From Sordariomycetes sp. S80-01Y (taxonomy: Eukaryota > Ascomycota > Sordariomycetes), in contig JAXQJY010000028.1 of NCBI GenBank assembly GCA_037042185.1, forward strand, positions 248,001 to 312,000: a stretch of DNA of 64,000 bases. Reading direction: 5' to 3'. This document shows positions 33,960 through 44,840 of the stretch, piece by piece. Position 1 is the stretch's first letter, and each line of letters begins with the position of its first letter. The notes beneath the pieces are model-generated. The model ran no database searches, was not told the origin of the DNA, and saw nothing but the letters and a program-made list of their open reading frames with translations. The translations under genes and the position numbers were made by a program.

Positions 33960-36071
33960 ATGACGCCCTCTATGAATATGGCCCAGCATGGCGCAGAGTT
34001 GCACCCCGAGACCACCGACACCATCACACCCATCCCCACCAGCATCGAGAACGAAACCCCGCAGACCACGTCCGAGCTTCCCAAAGGCAAAGGCAGAAAT
34101 CGGCAACGGCTCCTGCGAGGAATCCAACGCCTCTCTCCTTCGCCATCGATCACGAATCTTCGCCGAGCTCGTTCACACAGCGCGCCCTATCGGTCAAGCA
34201 CGCGGGGCAACCTCTCCTGCGTCAGCCTGGCAGCCACAGGGCCTCCAACACCTGCAGCGGGCATATCTGGCACGCCCACACCATCACCATTAGGCCTACA
34301 GACCGCTACTTCCTCGCGATTTGATACCTCAACTACCGAGTTCCCCTTCTTCGACTACAACGAGACCACATTTGCGGTGCGCAAGGTCGAGAATGGGAAA
34401 CCTGGCTCTTCTCATGGAACGGCTGTCCTACCGACTGATATCCGGATTTCGCGACCAGAGCTTCTAAGTAGGACCAGAACGACATCTGCAGCGACTCAAA
34501 AAGAGCCTTTCAAGCTATGGGATCACATGCCCCACGAAATCCAAGTCCATGTTTTCTCATTTCTCCAGCCAAAACAGCTGGTTCAGACTTCGCGAGTCAG
34601 CAAGTCCTTCTACACCATGTGCTTTGATGGACAGTTGTGGACGTCACTCGACGCTTCCAAATTCTACCAAGATATACCGGCAGAGTCTCTGGCACGCATC
34701 ATCACCGCCGCAGGCCCCTTCATCAAGGACCTCAACCTCAGGGGCTGCGTCCAGGTGGAGCATTACAAGCGAGCCGAGGTCATCGTCAAAGCCTGCAGGA
34801 ATCTGATGAACGCTACCCTCGAGGGATGTCGGAATTTTCAGAAAACTACGCTGCACAGTCTTTTGTCAAACAATGAGAGGCTGGTGTACCTGAATTTGAC
34901 GGGTCTAACAGCAGTGTCAAATAAGTCTTGCAACATCGTCGCCGAATCTTGTCCCCAGCTCGAGACGTTCAACGTTTCCTGGTGTGGTAAGGTAGATCAC
35001 CGTGGCATACAGAAGGTGATTGAAGGCTGCAAGAAGCTCACAGACCTCCGAGCGGGTGAGGTCCGTGGATTCGACAGCATTGAATTGGCTCAGACCTTAT
35101 TTGATTCGAACAATCTGACGCGGCTCGTCCTCAGTGGCTGCGCTGATCTTACAGATGAGGCATTGAAGGTTATGATGCACGGACAAGATCCCGAGATCGA
35201 TGTTCTGACGGACCGCCCCGTTGTGCCTCCGCGAACCCTCACGCATCTCGACTTGAGCCGCTGCAGCCGACTTACTGACGCTGGTGTAAGAGCTATTGCG
35301 CACAACGTCCCCGAGCTTGTCGGCCTTCAATTGTCTCGCTGTAGATCTTTGACAGATGCCGCACTGGAGCCTATCCTTGCTTCCACGCCGCGTCTCACGC
35401 ATCTCGAGCTTGAAGACCTAGAGAGTCTGACGAACGCACTCCTCTCTGAGCATCTGGCCAAGGCCCCTTGTGCTCCAAGCCTGGAGCACTTGTCTCTGAG
35501 CTACTGTGAGGGTCTCGGAGATGTGGGAATGATTCCTGTCATGCAAAATTGCACGGCTTTGCGAAATGTTGATCTCGACAACACTCGGGCTGGTGATCTT
35601 GTCCTCGCGGAAGCAGCTTCGATGGTGAACAGGCGATCTAGAAGAAGCATGGAGGCTGGAGTCAAGCCAAAAGAGACGCTGACCTTGCTTGTCTTTGACT
35701 GTCAGCACGTCACTTGGACCGGCATCCGTGAGGTCCTCTTTCGGAACACCCAAATACGCCCTGCCCCTGGATTCCCGGGCCGAGTGACGTATCCTAGCGA
35801 GGTCATTGGGCTCAAGACTTTCTACGGATTTCAGATGACCGTTGATGAGCACCAAAAGCGTGTTCTCAAGGGAGACTTCCACGCTGCCAGCCGGCTGGAG
35901 AGAAAGTGGGCAGATTACATGCAGGCACAAGAGGAGGCTGGTGTAGGAGGTTCAGGACATCGTCGCCGACGTCGTCGTGCTCGGGAAGCACAGGCACTCC
36001 ACGCGAATGAAGAGGATGGATTGGGCGGGCGACGTCGGGCAAGAACCATGGGGTCTTGCTTTGTGATGTGA
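33960..36071 (+). CDS. F-box/LRR protein with C-terminal CaaX box
   Basis: A single exon of 703 residues from the ATG at 33960 (MTPSMNM); the open frame further upstream lacks an ATG. A disordered Ser/Pro/Arg-rich N terminus precedes an F-box at about 185-230 (KLWDHMPHEIQVHVFSFLQP). About ten leucine-rich repeats of the cysteine-containing type follow to about residue 590 (LTHLDLSRCSRLTDAGV, LVGLQLSRCRSLTDAAL, LEHLSLSYCEGLGDVGM). The tail contains poly-Arg (HRRRRRRAR), then RRRAR and a terminal CFVM. CFVM fits the CaaX consensus for farnesylation. F-box proteins bind Skp1 in SCF ubiquitin ligases, with the LRR selecting substrates. Human FBXL2 and FBXL20 are known CaaX-bearing F-box/LRR proteins; membrane attachment here is an inference from the motif. 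Confidence 0.92.
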   Translation: MTPSMNMAQHGAELHPETTDTITPIPTSIENETPQTTSELPKGKGRNRQRLLRGIQRLSPSPSITNLRRARSHSAPYRSSTRGNLSCVSLAATGPPTPAAGISGTPTPSPLGLQTATSSRFDTSTTEFPFFDYNETTFAVRKVENGKPGSSHGTAVLPTDIRISRPELLSRTRTTSAATQKEPFKLWDHMPHEIQVHVFSFLQPKQLVQTSRVSKSFYTMCFDGQLWTSLDASKFYQDIPAESLARIITAAGPFIKDLNLRGCVQVEHYKRAEVIVKACRNLMNATLEGCRNFQKTTLHSLLSNNERLVYLNLTGLTAVSNKSCNIVAESCPQLETFNVSWCGKVDHRGIQKVIEGCKKLTDLRAGEVRGFDSIELAQTLFDSNNLTRLVLSGCADLTDEALKVMMHGQDPEIDVLTDRPVVPPRTLTHLDLSRCSRLTDAGVRAIAHNVPELVGLQLSRCRSLTDAALEPILASTPRLTHLELEDLESLTNALLSEHLAKAPCAPSLEHLSLSYCEGLGDVGMIPVMQNCTALRNVDLDNTRAGDLVLAEAASMVNRRSRRSMEAGVKPKETLTLLVFDCQHVTWTGIREVLFRNTQIRPAPGFPGRVTYPSEVIGLKTFYGFQMTVDEHQKRVLKGDFHAASRLERKWADYMQAQEEAGVGGSGHRRRRRRAREAQALHANEEDGLGGRRRARTMGSCFVM

Positions 36072-36345
36072 TTGCACCCTGATCACATGCATGTTGTCGT
36101 GCATGTGAAGGGGCTCATCGGCCAGGCCACCCTGGCATGTTTGCTTTTATGTGCTTTGGATTGGACTTAATGGTGTTTACAGAGGATAGGCGTAACGGCT
36201 TCAGGAGTGGAATGGAATTTTGGCATGAACAAGGTAGTCTCCGGGATGCACCTTGATTTGGACATTCGAAGGGAAGAGCACGTCTTGCTTTGCTCAATTT
36301 CTAGCAGTTACTCACGAGCATATAGAATGAGCAATGAACACAGAT
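36072..36345. other. Convergent 3' flanks with a short hairpin
   Basis: An 8-bp perfect inverted repeat (CACATGCA at 36084-36091, TGCATGTG at 36100-36107) lies just after the F-box gene stop. Otherwise nothing. Confidence 0.5.
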
Positions 36346-37548
36346 TTACAGCACTTCCTCGACCCTTTCACCCCTCATCGCCCTCCACCATCTACTCCCT
36401 CTTGCCAACTCACCCTCGTCACCTCCAGTGACAACCGCCCATTTCCTCAGAAAGTCCTCGGTGACCTCCCAATTCCTCCCCTCCCACGGCATACCAACGC
36501 CCTTGCTCCCTTTCGCCCCGCCCCAGCACTTGGCTTGATTAAACCAGTCGTGCAGAAACTCGTCCTCGTCAATTCGCCCCTGCATTGCTACCAAGTTCGC
36601 CCTCAAATCTGGGAACGGCAAGACGTCAATGTAGGGATGGTGGGACTCTTTGACCTGACTGTCCAACGGCTGAAGATCATGCTTCACGGTGCGAAAGAGT
36701 GCCAGGGTGTTGACCACGACGTCCCTCGCTTCATTCTCGATGCCCTCCGAGTCCTCGGCGGCCTGTATGAGGGGCCGGTAGAAAAGACTTTCGGATTCGT
36801 CGGCGCAGAACTGGCTTTTCGATATGCCCAAGTGGAGGCAGTTTCGCAGCAGCGCACTGAGGGTGCACTCAAAGTCCAGTCGAAGGGTGTTCGCGTGCAT
36901 GGAAAAGGACCGAGGGCGGACAGGGAGTAGGAAAGGGGAGGCGGGCGCCGGGACGTGGAGGGTCGAGCAGCCGCAGTCGAAGAAGACATCCGAGTCCTCC
37001 GGGAGCATGTAAGTTGCGAGTTGGAGGAAGTTGGCTGGAGATATATGCTGCGATGAGGCGATGAGGTCTTGCGAAGTAGACGGGAGGGAAAGGAGGGACG
37101 GGTCGATGAGGTCGTAGTTCTGACCAGGGGCGGACGTGGTAGAGGCTACGGAGCCGAAATCAAACCCTGCTCCTGGATGTGAATTTACCGGGGTAGAGAT
37201 CACATTTTCACTGTCTGTTGTGGCTGCTGCTAGGCGCTCGAGCTGTTCGATACGTTTGCGTTGTTTCTCCCCTGGATGAGGTCAGCCATCTGGAGTCTAG
37301 GTACCTATGCCCCTCGAACAACACAACATCTGCAGAGACCCTGAGTGGTTTGACCAATTGGAACACTGTAGTGATTTGTACTTGATGCAGAAAGGCTCCT
37401 GCGGAATGACCTTTACCGGACACTTACGGTATGTCCTCTGAGATTGGCGATTCTGCTCACGCCGTTTGTCCATGTCCCGTCTCACTGGCTTTTTCCTGGT
37501 CACATCATTGTCGCCAACGGGCGCACCATTCTTTCGCGATGGCGCCAT
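36346..37548 (-). CDS. bZIP transcription factor with DUF3425 domain
   Basis: Minus-strand exons 37548-37428 and 37271-36346 around a 156-bp intron (GTAAGT donor, GCTGACC branch, CCAG acceptor) give 348 residues. The intron splits the basic region; joining restores DMDKRREQNRQSQRTYREKQ, matching the fungal AP-1-like pattern N-R-x-x-Q-R-x-x-R. The zipper that follows is very short (IEQLERLAAATTDSEN), a common feature of this class. The C-terminal 200 residues match the DUF3425 style: NTLRLDFECTLSALLRNCLHLGI and the Trp-rich end LHDWFNQAKCWGGAKG..GMPWEGRNWEVTEDFLRKW. Such proteins are nuclear and often regulate stress or secondary metabolism, but no target is implied here. It is divergent from the Tfc7-like gene across about 535 bp. 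Confidence 0.9.
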
Positions 37549-38083
37549 AGCTGATAAAAATTAGTTGTCAATGTATTCTTTTCACAAGAGCGTTGGATAC
37601 CCAAATGATTTGGGAGTGTCGTGGGATGGTGGTAGATAGCAAAAAGGGCAAGCCTTATGGCGGCTGATGTCAGCCATCGCATCCTCGATCTTCAAAATGC
37701 CATTGCCTTGTTCTGAGCATCGCATCTTCTCAAGCGGGCCTTTGAGGTTATTTTCACGATGGAAACATTATATTATCTGTCTTTTGAAAATAGTTATCTC
37801 ATGGAATGGAATTTCGAGAACAGCCTCCAGGGTAGGCAGGACATTGAAGCCGGGGACTCGACGCAGCCGAGGTTCGCAACACCGTTGCGGTAGCAAAGCA
37901 ACAAGGAAATGTGGGGCGGTTCGACTTCATCTCGAAACCTCCGCCCTCAGGATGCGCAGCGGTGAAGGATTAATGACCTGGAACCGACACTCTCAAAGCT
38001 CTCAACACCCTGATTGAGTGCTCTGTTGCAGATACAGTTTCCCCAAATATCTTTTCACGAGACTATCCCGTAAAAGTCTCAGT
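37549..38083. promoter_or_regulatory. Bidirectional promoter region bZIP / TFC7-like
   Basis: 535 bp between divergent start codons; no ORF of note and no clear TATA box. Confidence 0.4.
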
Positions 38084-38970
38084 ATGCCGCTCGAAGTCAT
38101 CTACGTCGTCCGTCATGGAGTGCGTCTCATCAAACACCTCACTTTACCCGCGTCTACTGACTCACCATGCACAGTTCCGTACAGCCTGGCAGGTTGACCC
38201 CATAACAGGCGTTTACTCATCCACCGTCCCCTCGCCCACCGGCATTCCCGCTGATCCACCACTCACCTCCCACGGCACCCAGCAGGCCGCTGAGATGGGA
38301 CAACATCTGCTCACTCTCGACCCTCCCATCGACGTTGTCTACTCTAGCCCCTACTACCGCTGTCTCCAGACCATTACACCCTTCGTCAACCTCCGCGGGT
38401 CCGATACACTGATCCGCCCAGAAGCCGGGATCGCGGAGTATTTCGGCTCGGCACCCTTCGACCATCCACAGCCCGCGGACCCTGCCGTTTTGCGGGAAAT
38501 GTTCCCAGCCTATGACGTGTCCTACGAGTCTGTGAGGAAGGCGAGCAGGAAGGGTGAGACGCTGACGCAGCTGTACGAGCGTGTGGCGGAGACCATGAGG
38601 GGTGTGGTAGAACGGTGCGATGCGGAGGGTCACAAGGCCGTGGTGCTGTGTACGCATGCAGCTGTTGTCATTGCCCTTGGGAGGATACTCACAGGCAGGA
38701 TACCCGAGACGCCTGATGTGGACGACTTCGGGGCCTTTACGTGCGGATTGAGTACATATCGCAGGGGCACTGGGGGGGATGCGGTAGGGGGGTGGACTTG
38801 TGAGCTCAACAGCGACTGTAGCTTTCTCCGCAACGGCGCCGAAAGGGGATGGTGAGTCTACGCAATCGGCCAGAAATGGCAGTGCTGATGTTGCGGACAG
38901 GATGTTCTCTGGGGATGAGTCCTTTCCAGGCACGGGATCGATGTCTCAAGAGAGTGAGCCGAAGCTCTGA
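38084..38970 (+). CDS. TFC7: Histidine phosphatase, Tfc7 (TFIIIC tau55)-like
   Basis: Three exons (38084-38119, 38175-38851, 38901-38970) give 260 residues. The first exon encodes only 12 residues but carries the catalytic RHG (MPLEVIYVVRHG). After the 55-bp intron come FRTAWQ, LTSHGTQQAAEMGQHL, the second Arg in YSSPYYRCLQT, and the distal catalytic His in VVLCTHAAVVIALGR. The last junction gives RGWMFSGDESFPG, a conserved ending. In budding yeast Tfc7 this domain belongs to the tau55 subunit of TFIIIC, the RNA polymerase III factor, and paralogues exist as free phosphatases. The catalytic set looks complete, so an active enzyme is plausible. Whether this copy joins TFIIIC cannot be read from the sequence. 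Confidence 0.88.
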
Positions 38971-39628
38971 TGGCGATGCATGTTGCAGAGCCCCTATCTG
39001 GGCGTGTGCAGCTGTCTTCGACGGTGCGAGTAGATTCATGCAGCTCGAGTTCGTGGAATATTTCGCTGCAAGGTACCAAGATTTGACGAGTCCCTTGCGT
39101 GGCCTTGGGAGGTTCCTGGAACGGTCGGCCATTTTCTCACGCTGTCGGCAACGCCATGGATTCATCACAGAGGCCGTACCTTGCAGGAACGAATCTGCCC
39201 GCCCCAGGCACGCGAGCCGCCTACTGAAGGTTCTCGCATGTTCAGAAGTCTGATCTCAGACCTGCTTGCTCTTAGCTAAGTCAGGGGCGAAGACCTTGGT
39301 CAGCTCGCCGGCACCCCTTGCAGCTCTGCATCATCCACACAACCACAGCCCGGAACCGAATTCGCCACTTTGCTGGACTACGGGCACCCAATTTATGCTC
39401 AATTGCAGCAAACTGTTTCTAGCAAATTTGATCGTGCTGGCGCTTTGAAAGCTGGGAGGTTCGTGTTGGCAGTGGCCGCCATGAGATGGGGGGGGACTCG
39501 CCAACTCATCAACAAGATGTTGGCTAGCACGTGCAAGGCTGTAGGCTGATCGCGACGGGCGATATTCAGCCCAAGCGGGTGGCAAGTGACCTTGGGAAGA
39601 CAAACAGAAGCTGAGACAGTCTACGCCG

Positions 39629-39680
39629 TGTATCGACGCCTTGTATCGACGCCCGTCTGCAGCTTAGCAGCAGCTTAGCA
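39629..39680. repeat. Two adjacent small tandem duplications
   Basis: TGTATCGACGCC occurs at 39629-39640 and 39642-39653 (period 13). CAGCTTAGCA occurs at 39660-39669 and 39671-39680 (period 11). They look like replication-slippage duplications in non-coding DNA. Confidence 0.8.
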
Positions 39681-40488
39681 TGATCCAACACGACGACTGA
39701 GGCTTTGCCTGCCCGCGGCCCAGGGCTCGTCTAGACTGCCACGATGATTGAGGCAATGCAGACGAGTCATGTCTAATAAAGCAACTAGCCTGGCCACGAC
39801 GCTGCAAGTCTTCGATGAGGATGGATGGTATCATGGAAGGAGGGTGGGGCCTGTCCTGGAGAAGATGCGGGAAAAGCAAAGGGAAGCTAACGTTGAGCAC
39901 CACCACAGCACCACAGCAGAAGAGTGCAATCTTCAAGCGTGGTTGGAAGCTCCGTTCCTCGATTCTGGTCTGCCTTCTCGGCCGATTGCAAGATGGGCAG
40001 GCTCAGCTCAGTGCTGGCCCCCGCGCGGACACGTCACATGGGGGGAGGGATCATGAAGTCGGCAGTGTCGAAGAGAGGACCGGTGTGCCCGTCTCCTCCA
40101 CCACGTCGACCCGAGAGCTTGGGATTCATCAACCAACGCATGAAGATGAGCGCCTCTTGCGCCCGTAACGAAGGGCTCATGACAGGCACGCAGCGCTTAA
40201 GAGTCCCAGAATAGCAAGTCTAGCCCCTAGTCCCTCTCAGTCAGTAGTAAAACAAGGATACGAACCAACATTGATATTCCTCGAGGCCCTGTTGGTGTCA
40301 CTCAGAAGGGACTAGCGTCGAGGCTCAGGGTGCCCGGACCACCTGCTTCGATACCTTAGGTACTCTGTATTGTTTGGTGCCACAGAGCAGAGCAGGGAGG
40401 AAGCGCGCCGCCAATCCTGACGACGCACCATCCCTTGCAGTGCAGAGAAGCAACGAGTTTTCCAAAGCTTGGCTGTTGGTGGCGTGAC

Positions 40489-40512
40489 GACGCAACGATG
40501 CAACGACGCAAC
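40489..40512. repeat. Three 8-bp repeats GA(C/T)GCAAC
   Basis: GACGCAAC, GATGCAAC and GACGCAAC follow each other without gaps in the gene-free region. Confidence 0.8.
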
Positions 40513-41259
40513 GACGGACACAGTCACGGCACCTGCGCTGCGCTGCGCTTTGACCTGGTCGCTCGCTGCCCGAGGCCCCCAAGGCCCCTTGTTCGACACC
40601 GGGCAGCCCCCGACGCCACTGACCGAAACGTCGAGGCGACAATGGCATCGACAATGACGAGCACAATCACGCGGCATGCTCGTGGGCGGCGAGGTTGACA
40701 GGCCTCAGCAACAGGCTCTCCACAGACCACTCGCCGCGCTGAGCACAACAAGACGGCTTGGAGGCACACGAGCACGACTGCTTACTGCTCTGGCAGCAGA
40801 ATAGGTAACACCATGATGGTTGCTTTTGCTGTAGCGCACCTCGGCCCTCCTTGCCTCCCTACTTGCTTCAAGTTGCCATCTGAGCTTAGGCTTTCTGGCG
40901 AGAGGCCCTGTCTGATAGCGACGCCGATGGTCCCTTATCCGACGATCGCTTGTGTCACCGAGTCCTCCTCCCCCGCATCTATCGTGTAGTATGTGGGCTC
41001 GATTGTGCACTCGGTCGATCTGTCTGCCCCCGATGCCAGTCAATCATACCCCATCGTCGGCCGCTGCCAATCGAGTTGTCAGCCCATCTTCCCCAGTCCT
41101 CCCGCTAACAAATCCGCCTCTGCGCAGGGCAGCCTCAGCATTCCGTGTCAAGCGGACTGGTGGTTCTGGATGTGAGCAGGGAAGAGCTTGATTTATGTTG
41201 GCTATTCGGAAGACGTCTGTCTGCCATGGTACGGCGGCGCGCTGCAAACGGCCGTCGCT

Positions 41260-41284
41260 GCAGCGCAGCGCAGCACAGCACAGC
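41260..41284. repeat. Pentamer run (GCAGC)3(ACAGC)2
   Basis: Five contiguous 5-bp units in non-coding DNA 1.7 kb upstream of the Myb-like gene. Confidence 0.8.
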
Positions 41285-43025
41285 AGACGCATCGCATTGT
41301 TCTCGCCTAGCCTCCCCTCCCCTCGGCCGGGTTCTCAACGTCCGGTGCCAACTCTGTCTGGCGGACTTCGCGCGGTGCAGAGGCAGACATCAGGCTGTTT
41401 TCTGCGCCTGCTGAATCCGATGCTGTTGGTGCTTGCTCGGATCCAGCAGGCTGGTAGCGACTCACATCTTCTAGATTTCCTCAGCAAAGCGCCGTCGAAG
41501 GGGCGAGGAATGCAACCTCAACTACCAAACGCCGCCATCCTCCAGATCGCGACCGGCCATTGGCTGTTGGACCATCACCAGAACCTCATTCGCTACCGAT
41601 TCTTCGGTACCCCTAGTTGGTAGAGACTGTTGAGGCTGGGTTTTGCCCGGATAGCAATGCCACACATCCGCATTCTGGCCAATTGCCTGTTCGCTGTTGT
41701 TGGTCTAGCTGGCCTTCGCATTCTGTTTCCTATTCATCTCTTCATTCACAGCCGCATTCATCCTGGACGCCCGCCTCGACCCCGTCGCCGCTCGAAGCCA
41801 CGCGCATTGTAACTCGCTGCCTCGAGTCGACAGTGGTCCCTTTGTGTACCGGGTCACTTCCGGGGGCTTTCTTCAGTACTGCGTCGCTCTGCGGTTTCCG
41901 GGAAGCTGGTGGTGGAGTCTCCGCCCTTTTTGCTGCTGCTCGTGCTGCTTCTTCTGGCTTGGTCCGCATCCCTTGCTTTGCAGATTACGCTTCCGACCAG
42001 CTTGTCCGTCTGACGCCTCCCGCCAGTGCACCCCGTGCCTTCGGCTTCGGCACTAGATTTTCGCAAGACAGAGGCTGGGATGAATCTGTCCTGCTCGTCG
42101 ACCAGGCCACCTTGGCGGCTAGGCGAGTGCCCATGCGCCTAGCCCGGGCCCTCCTTCACGGCTACGCCGTCCCCTACGTCTTCGCCTTTGTTTTGTCTCG
42201 CATGTACGACACTTATTGCCATGTCTATCTGGCTTCCCCAGAACCCAGAGACATGCATCGACAAGCGTCGGCTAATATCCATGGTTCTCGCCCCTGTCTT
42301 GGGACTGCCGCAGGTACACGCTGTCTCCCCGTGCAGATTCTGCGCTTTGATCGCCCTTGACACCACTGCCCAGTATTACGGCACTAAATACACAGCACCT
42401 CGCCTTACATACTGTATGCGCTTGGTACGGGGCTGTTGGTCCCCCTTTCGCCGGGCCCAGCAACGCACAGACGGGCTTCACCTCGGGATACGGCTGATCG
42501 TAGTATGAATAGCAACCCTACCCTACCTCTGTCCCTGTTTGCCGCCATAACCTCTCGACCCATTTCTTCCGGTCCATCAGTCTCACCTTAGCTGCTTGTT
42601 GATTCAGGAACCAGTTCCAAGATCGCTCGGAAAGAAGAAACATCCCGCTGCACCCCTTCATTAGCTCTGCCAGCGGGCCATAGTGTATACCACTACCGGC
42701 ACAACTCACACATTGTCATTCAGAGTACACCTCACCCCCCTCCCTCACACACACACTACTCTTGTGTCATATACACCTGCGTCGTCTTTTTGTGGGTTCT
42801 TCACTGCCGTGTTCATCACTATTCTAGAGGCCCGTCGACTGCTGGCTTCTTATTTATGCCGGCCTTGTTCCTCCCTCTCCCTCTTCATCGACTTAGACCC
42901 TGTGTCTTAACGGCATCTCCTCATCACCGGGCAACCGACCTCTTCAACCTCTTCATAACTCCATCCCTCGACACTACTACCCGACGCAACTATCCTGGAC
43001 CAGGGAGAGCTTCAGGGTCTGAATC

Positions 43026-44336
43026 ATGAGTGCTCAACTGCTAGAGCACGAGCCCCATGGCTCGCCTTGCTCTTCGCTCGGTTCTTCGCTCAGCAGGAAA
43101 AGAAGTCGTGATGATGCCGGCCTGGGCGATCTGACGACGCCTCCGCCATCCAGGAGATGCTCGCGGGAAGTGGATGACAGGTCCCGCTCCAGACTCCCAA
43201 CACCTTATTACACGCCTCCTGCCTCAGAGTCTGGAAGTCCTTGCGTCAAATCAGAGGGTAAGCCTTCGCAACCTTCTATATAAAATATCCTCACTGACAA
43301 TGCCCAAGGCTTCCACGGATCACTACCCCCTATCGACACGACCGACACTCTGTCTGTCCGCATGAAGGAACAACAACCCTCCAGCTCGCCTGTCAAGCTT
43401 CCGAGCTTGCAGGAATTCGATCAAGGCGTGCAAGCCCTGGTCGACACCAACTCTCCGCCCTTGAATCCTTCCCCACAAAGCCTGCCCTCTTTCAAGGCTG
43501 TCTTCAACCCTCAGCTCCCTTCTCTACAGACCTACCAGGCCCCAGAGGAACCTCTCCCGGCAGCGGCGTCGTCGCCGTACGTTCCGGCACCACCGGAACA
43601 CCGTGCAGGCTACGCCCCGTCCTTCTACTCCTCGTCATCACTCTACCACACTCCTCGCACCCCTTACACAACACTCCTGCCTGGCTACTCCACGCCCGAA
43701 CTGTCTCCAGAGGAGCTCTACCCTCACGCACAGCCCAAGCAGCAGAACAAGCACTGCAACAAGAAGTACACGGTCGAGGAGGGCGACTTCATCATCTACC
43801 TCTGGCACGACAAGAAGCTCAAGTGGGAGCAGGTCCAGTCTGAGTTCGCCCGTATCTTCGGCTCAGAACCCCGCCGTTCTACGCAGGGCCTACAGGCGTG
43901 GTACTACCGGATGAACGCCATCATACCATGCTGGGACAGCCAAGGATATCTCATTTTTGAGAACGACGACATCGTCGAGCCGAAGACAAGACAAATCAAG
44001 GTCAGAGATAAGGAGAGGGGAGAGGTCAACGCAGAGCCGCTGGGTTTGGCGCAGAGATATCCCGAGAGAGGCATGGCCTACTCTTGGGTGGAGCACAAGG
44101 ACAAGATCGCGATGAGCGACTGGGGTAAGACTACTCTTCTCAGACTCAATGAAGAAGCATGATGCTAACTTATTGTAGCCAGCAAGCGCATCCAGCAGTT
44201 CAACGAGCGAAGAGAACGCCGGAGGCAGAAGGAGGAGAGGAGGGCCGTCGACATGCAAGAGGTGAATCACCCAAGGCATATCATCCAGCCATCCATCCGC
44301 CCGGTGGCTCCCTTGAGCTACCGCTCACCCCTCTAA
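43026..44336 (+). CDS. Fungal Myb/SANT-like domain protein
   Basis: Exons 43026-43257, 43309-44124 and 44179-44336 give 401 residues. The N-terminal half is Ser/Pro-rich with a basic patch (SRKRSRDD) and a conserved-looking segment across the first intron, KSEGFHGSLPPIDTTDTLS. The ordered core at about residues 225-300 reads KKYTVEEGDFIIYLWHDKKL, KWEQVQSEFARIFG, then RSTQGLQAWYYRMNAIIP, the three-helix pattern of a Myb/SANT-like DNA-binding fold. The third exon adds a strongly charged helix (KRIQQFNERRERRRQKEERR). A nuclear DNA-binding regulator is the likely role. The 4-kb non-coding stretch upstream also suits a regulatory gene. The specific family name is not known to me. Confidence 0.85.
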
Positions 44337-44840
44337 GCCTCCCCCTCTCTCTCCTTCTCACCCCATCCCCCATCACGCTTCACGACCACGACCCTATGCC
44401 CAGGCTACGATATTCATGTACAACAACAAAATCCCCTTTTCTTTCGCCTTGTCATACCCCCACCCGCGCGCCTGTACACACTTTTCGACGACCACAGCAG
44501 CAAATGTGGCAGTTCATTTTGTTCTTCCTTAGCGTCTGGTTCCTTCTGTCGATATATAAACGGGGTATCACTCCCAGCTGTTTGGCGTTGGTAATAATGA
44601 GGTGGGTTGTAATGATTTCTGATCAAGTAAAGAAAAAACGCCGCAGACGAATTATGGGAAATACGTTGGTAGGAAAAGAACATCCAGGGCTTGCGTCCTT
44701 TGTTGTATAAGAGCTCGAGAAAAGATATCATCCATATACTTTTGCACTTGCTTGTTCACTCGTGAGAGAGCGCTTTGACAGCATTTCACTTGTGCTTGCT
44801 ACTCGTCTTGAATACGGCTTTTCGCTACGCTAGCTGCTCA
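44337..44840. other. Convergent 3' flanks of Myb-like gene and IWR1
   Basis: No gene seen. A TATATAAA stretch near 44561 lies between two gene ends, so it is unlikely to be a promoter. Confidence 0.45.

Larger units (their letters stand above)
38971..43025. other. 4-kb gene-free region upstream of the Myb-like gene
   Basis: No reading frame has convincing coding character; the longest (41617-42360 +, 247 codons) has no recognisable domain and probably lies in the leader/promoter. The region contains several small tandem duplications: a 13-bp period at 39629-39653, an 11-bp period at 39660-39680, three 8-mers GA(C/T)GCAAC at 40489-40512, and five GCAGC/ACAGC pentamers at 41260-41284. CT-rich sequence from about 42730 leads into the Myb-like gene. 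Confidence 0.5.

Noticed and set aside
41617-42360. 247-codon open frame on the plus strand
   Set aside because: Mixed composition without any domain, overlapped by open frames on the other strand, and placed just upstream of the CT-rich leader of the Myb-like gene.
44561-44570. TATATAAA as a promoter
   Set aside because: It lies between two convergent gene ends.
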